64,000 nucleotides of DNA from Rhipicephalus microplus (GCF_043290135.1 NC_134702.1:193968491-194032490); one strand, 5' to 3'. Counted from the first letter of the stretch, positions 21,050 through 33,112 are shown. The notes: generated from the letters alone by a model not told the origin. Numbers and translations: made by a program.

Positions 21050-23050
21050 CCAGAGACGACAATATGCGGTCCTAGTAACCCTTGATTTAGCAAGCGATAT
21101 GATAGTGTTGAACATGCTATTCTTATCAATTCCCTAAAAGAGCTAATGTTCCCGCAGTACATAACAAATTGGAGTTACAAATTTTTAAAAGACAGAAAAT
21201 TTTATTGCTCCCAACGAGGTGTTTCCACACCAAAGTATATCCAAAAGAGGGAGGTTCCTCATGGTTCTGTTCTATCGCCAGTGCTATTTAACATTTTGTC
21301 AAGTTTAATACCACTGAGGGAAAAGGTACAAGTATATGTATAAGCAAATGATATTGCGTTTTTTCGTATCTGACTGTGATATTCATTTACTACATTCGAC
21401 TTTACAGTTTTATTTGGCAACATTGGAAACCTGGTTTCAGAAAGTTCATATGAATCTGAATGTAACTAAGAGTGCTATAATAGTTTCTTTCATTGGACGT
21501 ACCAGTTACTATATCTCTTCAGTACCATGAAGAAATATTTCCCCAAGTTAACTGTATTAAATATCCGGGTGTATTGTATGATCAAAAAACTGAGCTGGCG
21601 TGATCACAATGAACATATTAAAGTTAAGGCTACACGCACTGTTGGTATGATAGGTAGGCTTGGCCGCCTCCATTTCGGTCTTCGCAGAGATACGCTGATC
21701 ATGATTTATTGTATGTACGTTCGTCCGATTCTTGAAATCGGATGTGTACTATGCCCTTGTGGACCAGCATACAAAATGAACCCCTTGATTCTCTTAGAGC
21801 GGGAAGCTCTTCGAAATTGTTTAAGTGTGCCGAAATTCACAGCGAAAAATGTTTTGTATCAAGAAGCTCAGATATCCGCTCTTGCTTGCAGATTCCGTAA
21901 TTTACCAGGTAAAACATATTTAAAATTTTCTGAATTCACTTTAAGAAGACGACAGTTTGTATTGTTTGCCGAGCCCGGTGTCTTTTTCAATGAGCATTGG
22001 TCCCGTGTATATAAACCCCAAGTGCTATTTGTTCAAACACTTCAGGATGCTTTAAATGCTAATATATTCGAGATCACACCATATGACAAACCTATCGGCC
22101 AAGTGCAAATAGAATTTATGATATCTTCCAAATGAATGCTAAAGCCTTGCTCTCTAAATATTTGATTGGCTTATTAGAACACCTGTCCCTATTAGGTACT
22201 AATAGAGGAATTGCAACGGATGCATCTTTGAGTGGCGAGAAGGCAGGTTTGGGTATTGTTTTTCTTACTCATTATTCTGGTCATTTCCATTACGCCTCCC
22301 AGATAATAGACTAATATTTGAAGCGGAATCAACAGCCGTTATACTAGCGCTTCGTAAACTTCATGCGACGCATTCGACAGCTGCAATAGCGTCTGACTCG
22401 TAATGCGTGTGTTCATTTTTATCATCAAACTTTTAAATCATTAATCCCAGCAAACATTTTTCTAGTGCGAATGATATGGGTGCCGGGCCATCGTAGTATA
22501 TTTAAAGAGGAGATGGCTGACACACTCGCCTGAACATCCCTCGATCTTCCGATTGTGCCAATCATGCATCTTACAGCTTATGTAACAGCAGCGAGGTTCA
22601 GAAAACTTTCCCTTCTTGAAGACTCCTAAAAAATTAAGTTACAGAATCCAAATTTTTCGCACCTGCACATCGCATGGAATAATAAATGGTGTCCCACGCG
22701 TGAATTGAAAGTCTCTATAACAAAATTACGTTGCCGTGTACCACCTCCTAATTTCTACTTGAACAGGTCTGGTCCTGTGTCATCCCCTCTGTGCTCAAGC
22801 TGCAATGAACCTGTTCATATCGACCAATTTTTCTTCTAAGATGTCACCGTTTCAAAAATCAAAGAAAAAATTGCTTCGAAATGTTATCCATAAAACTAGG
22901 AATATCACTTACTACTCCTAATATTTTGTTTTTTGGGGCTGCTTCACTAGGACACAGTGACAAGAACATCGGTGGGGCTCTCGGCGAATTTCTATGTAAC
23001 ACAATAAGATCACCTTCTTGAACCATTTATCAGCTCTCGATCCTTATAAG
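21050..23050 (+). pseudogene. I-like LINE ORF2 (RT, RNase H, zinc knuckle), copy 1, broken
   Basis: The RT palm can be followed from LVTLDLAS near 21075. REVPHGSVLSPVLFNIL follows at 21250, then YANDIAFF near 21350 in place of YADDIAFF. The C-terminal RT region is open at 21527-22135 (MYVRPILEIGCVL, LLEREALRNCLSVPKFTAKNVLY). An RNase H domain follows: GIATDASLSGEKAGLGIV near 22207 and IWVPGHRSIF..EMADTLA near 22480. A CSSCNEP.HIDQFF knuckle is near 22795. RT followed by RNase H places it near the I/Loa group. Many stops and shifts make it inactive; 5' sequence is missing. Confidence 0.8.
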
Positions 23051-23054
23051 CCAA

Positions 23055-23640
23055 TCAACCATTTATTATTTAGCTGTTACACTGAAATGAATTAACTTTC
23101 AGAAGAATTTCATACAATGATTACACCTCAGATATTCAGCCATTTCTTATATTTCTCTCCTTCCCCCTACCTTTACATTGTGCCAAATAGATTTCACAGT
23201 CAAAACAAAGTAATCCTATTCCTCTAGCCTGGATGACCGAGACGTATTGACTTGCATTAACCAACGGCCTCTTGGCTAATCCCCCTTAGTGGGTGAGAGC
23301 CACAAAAGAAAGGATTAAGCAAGCAAGGGAGACCCGAGGAACATTTACGTTCATTCACGTTGGCTGGCGAGCCGGTGACAAGCAAGCAGTGCTTGACGCG
23401 CCCGACGAACCTGTAGCTCAACCATACCTGCAGTAGCTGGTCACTTCGGCTCTTTCGGACGGTAATTTGGCTGAGCCTTGGAGGAATTTGACTTGTTGAA
23501 ACTAGCTGACGCTGCATATTACTTGTTTAGGCAATCGAATTAGTGGTAATGTCTAATTTGTCTCCTGGCAAAGGACACAGCGCTTGGTCAGCCTCTTTGC
23601 CTAATGATGACTTGCCATTGGAATATTTTTTCTGCAGTGG
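23055..23640. other. Possible 5' region of I-like LINE copy 2
   Basis: No gene is visible. The stretch near 23220-23300 (GGCCTCTTGGCTAATCCCCC) might be element 5' UTR, inferred only from its place before ORF1. Confidence 0.3.
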
Positions 23641-23706
23641 TGTAGCACTGGTGCCCTCGTAGCACTGGTGCCCTCGTGCCCTCGTTTCTGTAGCACTGGT
23701 GCCCTC
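23640..23706 (+). repeat. 17-bp tandem repeat at the start of ORF1
   Basis: TAGCACTGGTGCCCTCG occurs three times, with a partial extra GTGCCCTCG between the second and third copies. Confidence 0.85.
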
Positions 23707-24889
23707 GAGTGGTGGATTTATTAGGCTCAACACCCCAAAGGCGATCCAGGCGGAGTTGCATGTCATGACGCCGCACTTCCAGCTGACAAGTGATGTTCGT
23801 CAGTTCAAAATAAATGGTTTGGTAGGCAGATCGTCATATCCTTCATACGTTTCCGCCATCTTAAAGTGCAAGACATTTGCTTCGGTCCTAGTGAGTGCGT
23901 TTATCCCACCTCATTTAGCGTACACTAAGGTAATTGTACGAGGAGTCGATTCTAGATTAACGCCCGCTGAGACTCGATAAAAGCTGTCTGATGCTGGGGT
24001 CAAAGGTGTGTACCGGTGCATCCGATTAGCTAACGGCGAGAAAGTCCCCACTGAGTCGGTTATTGCTACCTTTGCCGGCACTTCCTGTCCATCTCAGTTG
24101 AAAATATGGCCACTCATTTTCAGAGTCGAACGTCTCCCTTCTCGTCATCACCATTGTCAAAACTGTTGGCGTTTTGGTCCCAGTGTAGGGGGCTGTAAAT
24201 CTAATTCACGTTGCCGCAGCTGTTGCGATGCCCATCATTCGAAGGAGTGCAACGCCAAAATCAAAAAGTGCTGCCTCTGTACAGGAAATCATGCGGCCGA
24301 TTACCTGAACTGCACCACAAGGTCTAATAAAACGCAACTGCTAGAAATCATGGACAGACGTCGTTGCTCCCGGCAAGAAGCAATAACAGTTGTGAAGGAT
24401 AGGCCCTTCGGATATGCCAGAGTCACTTCGAGGCACGAACAACTATGTGAGACGAGGATTCTGAGTCTTATTGAATATGCAGAAGAAAAGGCGACGTCGA
24501 AAGCACTGGAACACATAGTTACGAGCACAAGTGAGTGCATCTCTAAAGTGTTTTGCTCACAGACAACAAAGCTGGTCTCTCCAGTAGCAGTACCGATAGC
24601 CAAATTGGCCCCTTGTGCAGCAGAAAAGATGCCAAATTTATCCCCATAGCGGCAATCCCGAGAGGAGAAAACCCCAATTTTGTCTGTACCTTCTACGTCG
24701 ACCCATGCGGAGGATCAGAATAAAATGGACGTATGCCAAGATTTCAGGCATCAGAAGCGCACTGAATCTCCTGTAAAATCTCCTTGCACAAACTCCAAAC
24801 CTAAAAAGGGCAGTGAAAATGCCAGGGCACTTATTAAAGAGCGTATTTTAGAAGCTGACATTGCTGAAGTACTTCGCTCGTCAACATAG
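23700..24889 (+). pseudogene. I-like LINE ORF1 (gag-like, three zinc knuckles)
   Basis: One frame runs through with in-frame stops at 23978 and 24647. It encodes an RNA-binding protein that would package element RNA. Three CCHC-type knuckles are visible between about 24150 and 24315 (CQNCWRFG, CRSCCDAHHSKEC, CCLCTGNHAADYLNC). A basic, Ser-rich C-terminus follows. Length and order match ORF1 of the I clade. The two stops make it non-functional. Confidence 0.75.
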
Positions 24890-25082
24890 ATACCTTGAAA
24901 GTAGTACAGTGCAATTGTAGGTCTTTGGTTTCTGCTTCTACTGACTTACTTTAATAAATTATTCAATTATATCCGGATATAATCTTATTACAAGAAACCT
25001 GGCTTATTCCCACTAAGTATTATCATGCAAAGTTTTTAGAGCATTTCGGCTAGACCCTCCAACGCTAAGAGGTGGTCTAATG
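24890..25082 (+). pseudogene. I-like LINE ORF2, endonuclease N-terminus
   Basis: The decayed frame shows VVQCNCRSL and YPDIILLQETWL, the first catalytic region of an apurinic-type endonuclease (Glu in QETW), and ends FRLDPPTLRGGLMF. The insertion point follows directly. Confidence 0.7.
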
Positions 25083-25949
25083 TTTACTTATTTTATTTTA
25101 TTTACCGAATACTGTTAGCCTTTCGGCTGTTACAGGGGTGGGACATAGTAAGAATGACAAACATCAATACATTCAAATAATACAGCACTTTAAACAGCAA
25201 CACTTGAACTTGGAAATGTTACATGACATACATTGGAAACACTAGCATTGAGGCGAAAGGAAAAACACTGCAGTCGTAGTAAGCATACAAGTAAATTGCA
25301 ATGAATTTACATAGTAGACCATGCTTACAGAAAAATATCTTTGAGCCCTTCCTCAAATTTTTCCAGTGAATCACAATGAACCAGTGGTAATGGCAAAGCG
25401 TTCCACTAACGAATTGTTTTTGGAAAAAATGAATTCGCATATACATTGGCACATTGTTGTGGCACTTCGTATGTGTAATAGTTTACACTTCTCAGGTTTC
25501 TTCCACGGCGTGGCGTTAAGTATTTTGTTGTGCTTGTGTTTAAGTTATTTTTTGACAATAAAAACAAGAACTTCATCCTTGCCAATCGCCATCGTTCGGC
25601 TAAGGTGGGCAATTGAAGAGAGCGTAGCATTTCTGTTACTGACTCAGTCGAGGAGTACTTTGAAAGAATAAACCTGGCTGCTCGCCTTTATACTCTTTTT
25701 CGCTTATTAATGAGACCGACTTCCCAGGGTTCCCACACAATGCTGGCTTATTCCAATGTTGGCCGAATGTACGTAAGATATGCTGCTAGCTTAACAGGAG
25801 TCGTAGCAAGTCTTAATTTTCTTCGCAAGTGTCATAGTTTTCTCTCCGCCACCGCACAGTTTTTTTCCAAATGGTCCTTCAATTTAGATTACTGGATATT
25901 GTTACACCTAAACATTTTATTCCATTGACGGTAGACAAGCGGGTAGAAC

Positions 25950-27906
25950 ATAGAGTGTAATTGGAATGAAATACACGCTTACTTTTGTTTGTTACGCGCA
26001 AAGCAACTGTTTTAGTTTGATTTATTTTCATTTTAGATACAGTGCACTAATTACTGAGAGCATCAAAAATATCAATAAGCGTTTTTTTTCAGCTTCACTG
26101 TCTATTTTTTTTATAAATTACGCTGTCGTCTGCAAAAAGTCGCATTGTAATACTTCAATCTATGCCGCATGAAATGTCATTTATGTAAGTTAAGAATATT
26201 ATCCGTCCTAAAACCTAACCTTGTGGCACCCCTGAGGTAACGCTTAATGACAGATTTGAAGCCATTTATTTCTACATATTGTGTTCTGCCTCTCAGGTAC
26301 TCACTTATCCACTGTATTATGTTATAATTTATGCCTAGGTGTGCTAACTTATTAATTAACTCCCTGTGAGGAACCATGTCAAAGGCTTTGGAGAAGTCGA
26401 GACATATTGCGTCAATCTGACCACTAATATTTAATGCACGCGTAAAGTCATCGACTGTTTCTAATAATTGGGTTACAGTGGATAAATTCTGCCGGAAATT
26501 ATGCTGATTAGAAAAAAAAATGTTTTCGTGCCCTCAAGATACGTATACATAGCTTTGGATATAATATGCTCTAAAAGCTTCCTGTATACACAGGTAAGGG
26601 AAATTGGAAGGTAATTTTGCACCTTTTGTTGGTCTCCACCCTTATGCGTTGGCACGACCTTTCGCCACAAGGCAGTCGTCTGGGACACGCTTTTGTTCTA
26701 TTGAGGCATTATATAATATGTATAAATAGTGTGCAACCCATTCCGCATACCTTCGCAGTAAATCATTTGGTATGCTATCTGGTCCGATCGACTTTTTCAC
26801 GTTTATTTTCAGTAATATTGATACAATACCTTCATAAGTGATCTGAACGTCAAGCATAACTGATAACTGAGAAGGAAGTGGCGTGGATGCATCACCATCA
26901 TCAGGACAAGCAGTAAACACTGACTGGAAAAATCTGTTGTGTAGGTAAGCGATGGAAGAGCAGTCGGTCACCAATTCACCATTGACAACAAGAGAATGCA
27001 CGCGTCTTGAGTGGTCTTCCTCCTGAGACAAGTGACGCCAAAAATGATGGGGAGAAGAATTCATAAATGTCGGCAATATTTTTTCGTATTACTTTGTTTT
27101 TGTTTCTTTAGGTTCAGCACGCAGAAGCCTTGATAAATGGCGCATCTTGGGTTGATCTTTGTTTACTTTTTGCCTCTGGCGGTTAATGGCACGCTTCAAA
27201 TGTATTATTTTCCTATTCATCCAAGGATTCTGTTTATTTTCTTTCTTTTTTGCAAGGACATAAATTTGTTGATACATAGCGTAACAATTTTTTTACACCT
27301 TATCCACATCTTATTGACGTCACTTTTCTCATTGAACAGATCGAAAGAAAATGACAAGTAATCAATTATGCTTGTATTGTCAGCCTTATTCAAGTTGCGC
27401 ACATGCCTGAAGCTTTCTTCTTTGCATGGCAAGGCACCATCAATGCTTATTTCAAATAAAACGAGTTTGTGGTTCGACAATCCATGTTCCATTGCAACGT
27501 TGTGTGTGTCTTTTCGCCCGTCAATAAAAAATAAATCCAGCATGGAATGCGGATACCTTGTTTCTCGTGTACTGTCATTGACGACCTGCGTGAGGTCATG
27601 GGTGAATGCCATGTCTAAAAGCCGTCGGCAGTCTATTGATTGCTTTGATTTAAATGAGAATGTGGTCCAAATAATTCTAGGAAGATTAAAATCTCCCGCA
27701 ATAACCATTCTACGATTCCGGGTAGCAATACCATCAAGGTATTGCTGCAACCTTTCTAGGTATGAACTAAGGGCGCCTGGAGGCTTGTAAACGGCTCCCA
27801 AAACAAGGGAAGTTTTGGGTAATTTTATTACTACCCATACACTTTCGTAGTGGAGTATTCTTTCCATAACAATTGCTTCAACATCTTCTGCAAGTAGGAT
27901 CGTCAC
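25950..27906 (-). pseudogene. CR1-like LINE ORF2 (endonuclease and RT), broken
   Basis: The endonuclease is open at 27217-27906: GAVYKPPGALSSYLERL, VIAGDFNLPRI, SMLDLFFI and GLSNHKLVLFEI carry the Asn, Asp and His motifs of this family. The RT N-terminus is open at 26642-27076 (KKSIGPDSIPNDLL). It continues in other frames with YLPISLTCVYRKLLEHII (26473-26688) and DMVPHRELINKLAHLGI (26177-26390). The catalytic MRLFADDSVIYKK box is intact near 26120-26150. At least three frameshifts separate the parts. Below 25950 lies the decayed C-terminus and 3' UTR. Confidence 0.8.
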
Positions 27907-28178
27907 ACCACCACTCGTGTATGGCGGTCTTTCCTAAATATTTTGTAGCCGGGTGGTACAATTTCGCTATCCGCAGTTTCCGGTCGCAGCCATGTGTCTG
28001 TGATGGTGATTACGTGTGGGTTATAGCTTGCTAATATATATTCTAGGTCACTAATTTTATTGATAAGGCTCTGAGCATTAAGAATAATTAAGCGAAGGCT
28101 GCTTGCCTTTGACTGCGAATGGCATCAGTCATCGTCGTCAGAGTGATGTGGTTTTTTAGTTGTATGCTTGATCTTAAC

Positions 28179-29218
28179 TCAACAGTTTTTGTCATAGTCC
28201 CAGGAATACACGTCTTTGTCTATGAAAAACTTATCGTAATTCAAATGCATGCGTTTTGCTGCATCTCTTTCTTTTTTTTTTGATTCCCATAGTAGCTTAC
28301 GCTTGGCTAAAGTTTCCTTGCAAAAATCGTTCCCAACTGATATACTGCTGCCTTTTCGCTTTTTGCAATTTTTGTACAATGTTAACTTCTTTCGGGAGTC
28401 GCATAACTTCATAATGACCGGACGCGGCAAACTACCTCCTTTTCGGCCTATTCTGTGGATACGTTCAACTGTTTTTAGTTCGACGCCAACAAAAATGACC
28501 TGCACTAGCGCTTGTTCCAGGTCTTCTGTGGTTTCTGCCTCGCCCTCTTCAACCCCAAAGACCAAAAGATTATTCCGTCGACTCCTAGCCTCTAAGCTTA
28601 TTAGCCTTTCTTCTTGTCTTGATAGTGACACGTTAAGGTTCGTGACGGTTTTCGTTAGCTGGCCTATTTTTTACCCTGATCTTTGATCTTTAATGGCGTC
28701 TTCCATTTAGTCATTCTTTCTCCTATAGCACACAGATCTGCCCTAATTGACTTCTGACCTTCAGAAATTTCCTTTAGGAGGAGGTTCACATCAGGACCTG
28801 GGTTGAGTTCAACATCCCCAGACAATAGCAGGCACAAAAAGGAAAATCGAGTGAACAGTACACTTGGGCGCGGCAGAACAACAACAAATCTGTTGTCAGT
28901 TTCGTAACAGTATCCCGAGTAGAAACTGACCTGTTCGAGCAACAGAAGCCCCAGATTAGGCGGCATTGCTTTCGCAGTGCTGCCGTGCCCACTGAACGCT
29001 GCTGGCAGGGGGTCCAACTTTATAGGTCTCGCGAAGAACCGCTCTATGCGCGTTCCAGGGTGCCTGCGCTCGAGGGTAGCGTCGACTATGTGTCCGTGGT
29101 CGATAACAGCGGTGTCAGCAGCTGGTACGGCCCCGCATGCGCTGTATGCCCCAGCTTGTAGTGATGCGCAGACGAAGAAAACCTGTTCGAGCAACAGAAG
29201 CTGCATAATAGGCGACAT
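28179..29218 (-). pseudogene. CR1-like LINE ORF1 with N-terminal 2A-like peptide
   Basis: Two open frames, 28664-29218 and 28179-28631, are separated by a shift near 28650. The first ends its hydrophobic stretch (VLFTRFSFLCLLLSG) in DVELNPGP, the consensus of 2A 'stop-carry on' peptides. After it come NLLLKEISEGQKSIRADL, a coiled-coil-like region, and in the second frame LEARSRRNNLLVFGVEEGE and IHRIGRK, the conserved core of CR1/L1-type ORF1 RNA-binding proteins. A 2A with a leading hydrophobic segment is known from several APE-type LINEs, where it also acts as a signal sequence. Translation start is uncertain because the 5' UTR segment is duplicated upstream. Confidence 0.75.
28793..28819 (-). 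other. 2A-like motif GDVELNPGP
   Basis: The codons read G-D-V-E-L-N-P-G-P, matching D(V/I)ExNPG|P, where the ribosome skips the Gly-Pro bond. Residues upstream are hydrophobic (FLCLLLSG), as in 2A peptides of non-LTR elements. Confidence 0.85.
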
Positions 29219-29246
29219 TGCTTTCGCAGTGCTGCACTTATACTAG
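28928..29246 (-). repeat. Direct repeat in the 5' UTR of the CR1-like LINE
   Basis: CCTGTTCGAGCAACAGAAGC...AGGCG.CATTGCTTTCGCAGTGCTGC occurs at about 28931-28984 and again at 29185-29235, a period of about 255 bp. Duplicated 5' UTR monomers in LINEs often carry the internal promoter. Confidence 0.7.
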
Positions 29247-29289
29247 TCTCGAATAAATTTTGCCGCACAGCCAGCATAGCTTTTCAGCC

Positions 29290-32200
29290 TATGTCCTCAG
29301 ACTGTGAAATTTTGGCAATAGACCTCAGTCTGCCAGGGCACCGCCCTTTTTCACTTATAAACGCATATTTTCCTGCGGGTTTGCATAAGACTCAACAATT
29401 AGATACTACCTTAGCTAATTGCAAGAATGATTTCCTTCTGACTGGTGATTTCAACTCGCATCATGCTTCGTGGGGATTTCGAACAGACCGTTCCGGTACT
29501 CATCTGTGGGATTGGATGATTAATAAAAACCTTACCTGCCTAAATGAAAGACAGCCTGCATTTATTCGCGGACGGACATGATCTGTTTTAGATCTTACGT
29601 TTTGCAGCTAAGTTTTTCAATAAAGTCTTGAAAAACAATTGATTTTTCTTCAAACAGTGACCATATTCCTGTATAATTTGAAATCTCATGTGCTACAAAA
29701 TCTATAGAAAGGGCTGAGAAAACATTGATCAATTACAAAACAATTAAAGATTGCTTGCGTTCAAACATTAGGGCAGTGTCCTGTGGTCAAAATAAAGATC
29801 TCGGCAGAAATGTCAGTTCCGCTTTAAAAATTTCCAAGAACACCTCAGAATTTGTTATTGCTTCGTCGTCAACCAAAAGTGCCCAACCTAGTAGATGGTA
29901 AAATAATGAGTGCACACGAGACTATAAAAGCAGAAAAGCTGCATGGAAAAGACTTCTATGTAATCAGAGTCCAAAAAATTTGATGGATTATCAGTTCATT
30001 GCGGCAACACTTACACGCACTGTATCGCGAGCGAAATAGCGATTTGACCAATAACATTCGAGTACCTGTCTAAATCAAATAACAAACGTGCTTTATTCAA
30101 TTTTCTTCGTGCTAGGAAAAAAACCCCTATACCATAAAACGTTGACTCAGTAGTTCACACCTCACAAGAACTACAGTAATCATTAAATCAATTGACTGAA
30201 CGATTAGAAAACAGGTTCTTAACGCGTCTTCCTATTTCGGCTTACACAACAGCCATCTATGACTACACAGAAATATCGACTTCCGAATAAAACTAGGCTA
30301 TGGAAAGATTACCAAATGCAGCACTAGGCACCGATGGAATAACAAATACAATGCTAAAAATACTACACATGGAATATGGGAATTACCTTTCAGGTCTCGT
30401 CATTTATTCCCTTAGAAGAGCATGGATCCCTACTGAATGGAAGATTGCGAAAATTATACCATTGCTTAAGGAACAGGTTGCAGACTATAATTTAGACAAC
30501 ATACGACCGATAGCCTTAACATCTATAGTAGTAAAGCTTATTGAATGGGTACTTCAAGGTCATATAATTAGGTTTATTAATGAGAAGCAACTGTTGAGTT
30601 CTTCCCAAATCGGCTTTAGATCTGGATATTCCATATGGCATGCACATGTAGATCTCGAAAGTCGTATTCATATTGCCTGTCACAAAAAGCAGTTTGCTGC
30701 TCTAGTAACGTTAGACATATGTAAATAAGCATATGATAGTGTAGAGTATTCTGTCTTGATTTATCAGTTATGAAGTCATAGACTTCCACCTTATATGGTA
30801 GCATGGGTGACAGAATTTTTGTGTAGAAGAGAATTCTATTGTTATCAAGGCGGTTTCTGTTCCCGTAAGCACAAGCAAACCTGAGGTGTACCTCAGGGGT
30901 CAGCACTTTCCCCCGTATTATTCAACATATTGCTTAGTACTATCCCCGTTCAGCCAGATGTGAAAGCCTATGTTTACGCCGATGACATTGCTTTCTTTGC
31001 TATGGCACATGACTTCCACTGTCTTTACACTATTTTGCAAGCATATATGCTTATCTAAATGCATATCTGCATATCTAAATGCAGATATGCATATATAAAT
31101 GAAATGGAACATTGGCTGGATGGATTGATGTTGAAACTGAATACCAGTAAATTCTGATCTTGTGTACATATCTATTAATTACAAGCTTTAAGATATCCTC
31201 CAGGTACAATCCTTGAAATATCGCGGAGTTACGTTTAATTGGCACCCCTCATTGAAGACATCGCGACAAAAGCAGTACGCGCAATGGGCGTATTGCAGAG
31301 GCTGAGCAATTATTGATCAGGTATGAGAAGGAAGGCACTTTTGTTTATATATAAAATGTATGTTCGACCTGTGTTAGAGTTTGGCTGCGTTCTTTTTTCT
31401 GGCGCGCCAGCCTACAAACTTCGGCTGGTCGTTCTATTGGAAAGAGAGGCTTTACGGCTCTGCTTAGGACTTCCAAAGTATACTGCAAATGCAGTGTTAT
31501 ACCTTGAAGCACGAACACCAACAGTATTTTGTCGCTTTAACATTCTTACTGTGCAGACCTTTTACGAATATATGCAGAACTGTTCAACCTTGAACAAATG
31601 ATTTTTATTTCCAATCCTGACCTATTCGTCTGCGTGCATTGACCCTGATTTCACAAACCACAAATAGTATTTGTTCAGTCGTTACTCGTTAACGTGTGCA
31701 ATCGGTACAATCGTTAACAAATTTCTCCAGAAATTGTTAACTATGATATCTTCCCAACTCACGCTAAGCTATTACCTACAGGCATACTAAATGGTTTATT
31801 GCAGGACCATTTAAGGACGCTGCCAACAAATGTTATTATTGCAACGGACGAATCGCAATCGGATGAAAAATCAGGCGTTGGAATATATTGCCCCGTACTT
31901 GATTGGTCATTTTCACTTCGCTTACCAGCTTTTCTTGCTGTCTTTCTGGCTGAATTCATGGCAATAATGTTAGCTTTGCGAAAGGTAAATACTTCTATTC
32001 CAGTCGTAGCAGTCATAACTGATTCATTATCAATGTGCTTTTCTCTGTCCGCATCCGGTCGCTCACCCATACTGAAACTTTTTAAATCATTGGCTGCCTG
32101 TCATCTCCGAAGTAGTCATTTATTCTAGGCACCAGGGCACAAAGGTTTGTTGTTAAACGGATTAGCTGATTCTCTTGAAATGCATCGCTTTCGACACCAA

Positions 32201-32592
32201 TATTTCTTACTTTTCCTCATACTGTACACATTATGGTGGCGCGATTTTGCACACGTAAAATCAGGCAAAACTTATGAGACCCTGCACTGACGGCTTCTGC
32301 GGGGTACAAACACTTGTCATTTCCCTCGCGCAGTGAACTGTCTAATTCAAGTATGATGGAAGTTGTCATCACAAAATTTCTTTGCCGCGTTACCTTCCTC
32401 AATTTTTACTCACATAGATCAGGTATATTGAATTCCCCTATGTGCATTTACTGTAATCAAGAGGAAACGATCAGTCATTTTTTATTACATTGCCGCCGTT
32501 TTGATTTATTCAGACAAAGCATACTAGCACCACCTCTTCAAAGACTGGGCTTGCAGGAATACATCACTGCCACTAAACAATTTTCTGGCTAA
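29290..32592 (+). pseudogene. I-like LINE ORF2 copy 2, remainder (EN, RT, RNase H)
   Basis: The endonuclease continues at 29291-29581 (CEILAIDLSLPGHRPFSLINAYFPAG, then LLTGDFNSHHASWG). RT starts near 30300 (LGTDGITNTMLK, DNIRPIALTSIVVKLIEWVL, ALVTLDIC) and keeps an intact AYVYADDIAFFA near 30967-31005. The thumb is open at 31323-31601 (MYVRPVLEFGCVLFSGAPAYKL). RNase H is at 31799-32128 (VIIATDESQSDEKSGVGIY, LAEFMAIMLAL, AVITDSLSMCFSL). The C-terminal knuckle is at 32314-32592 (MCIYCNQEETISHFLLHC). Stops and shifts occur throughout 29582-31320. Confidence 0.82.
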
Positions 32593-32810
32593 ATTACGGT
32601 ATCATTTTTTTCCTAAATTGTTTTTGCAAATTTGTATTTGGCATTCCAAATCAGAAATAAAGAACAAAAGTTTTTTTAGGAATGACGCAATTCTGAAAGT
32701 ATCGGGCCAATTCACCTTATAATCATCCAATCCCCTATTTGGGTACGAGCCATTTGCACTTGAAAACAACAACAACAACAAGCAAGCAGCCCAGCTGCAT
32801 GTCTACGGGA

Positions 32811-33112
32811 ATGACCCTGTCCCAGTGCAGCCTCGTGCAGGAGACCTGGCACGCATTCTGCAGCAACAACCCGCAAAGTGGCGTCCTCATTTTCGGGCCT
32901 TTTTGATGCAGAACACGCACCTACTGCCACTTTTCGCCGGTTCCGTGCCATGCCCTTGCCGATGCTCACCAGCGATCCGGCCTTCCGGGCTCACGCCTGC
33001 AGCGTGGCCTACCAAATCACGGTCATGGTGAACAACGCGGATGACCCGATCCTGTTGGAGGCTCTCATCTGAACGAACGCTTTGGCTCACATTACCAAGG
33101 CAGAAAAAACTT
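32811..33112 (+). pseudogene. Globin-like pseudogene, intronless, truncated
   Basis: Three consecutive frames give a globin fold read in order. Frame 3 from ATG at 32811 reads SLVQETWHAFCSNNPQSGV (A helix with its Trp, then B). Frame 2 carries RAFLMQNTHLLPLF (B-C). Frame 1 carries RRFRAMPL, SDPAFRAHACSVAYQITVMV (E helix, His in FRAHA at the distal position) and NNADDPILLEALI, then a TGA and TNALAHITK (F helix, candidate proximal His). Two frameshifts and one stop make it dead, and the G-H helices are missing. No intron is seen where many globins have one (B12), which suggests a retrocopy, though a decayed exon is possible. The sequence stops where the minus-strand Gypsy remnant begins. Confidence 0.65.

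Larger units (their letters stand above)
25085..29275 (-). mobile_element. CR1-like LINE, nearly full length, inserted in I-like LINE
   Basis: On the minus strand the order is a 5' UTR with a duplicated segment (29246 down to 28928), ORF1 with a 2A-like motif, ORF2 with endonuclease and RT, and a 3' end with an A/T-rich TAAAATAAAATAA tail near 25085-25100. I could not identify a target-site duplication with confidence. The clade is inferred from the RT text and the 2A-bearing ORF1. Confidence 0.8.
23640..32690 (+). mobile_element. I-like LINE copy 2, split by an opposite-strand CR1-like LINE
   Basis: ORF1 (23700-24889) and the start of ORF2 (24890-25082) lie left of an insertion at about 25085-29275. 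The rest of ORF2 (29290-32592) lies to the right. Left and right parts make a continuous order of endonuclease, RT, RNase H and C-terminal knuckle, and the RT text matches copy 1 at 21050-23050. Without the insertion the element would be about 4.9 kb. Confidence 0.8.

Noticed and set aside
25085..25100. A target-site duplication for the CR1-like LINE inserted at 25085-29275.
   Set aside because: I compared both junctions and found no convincing direct repeat, so none is claimed.
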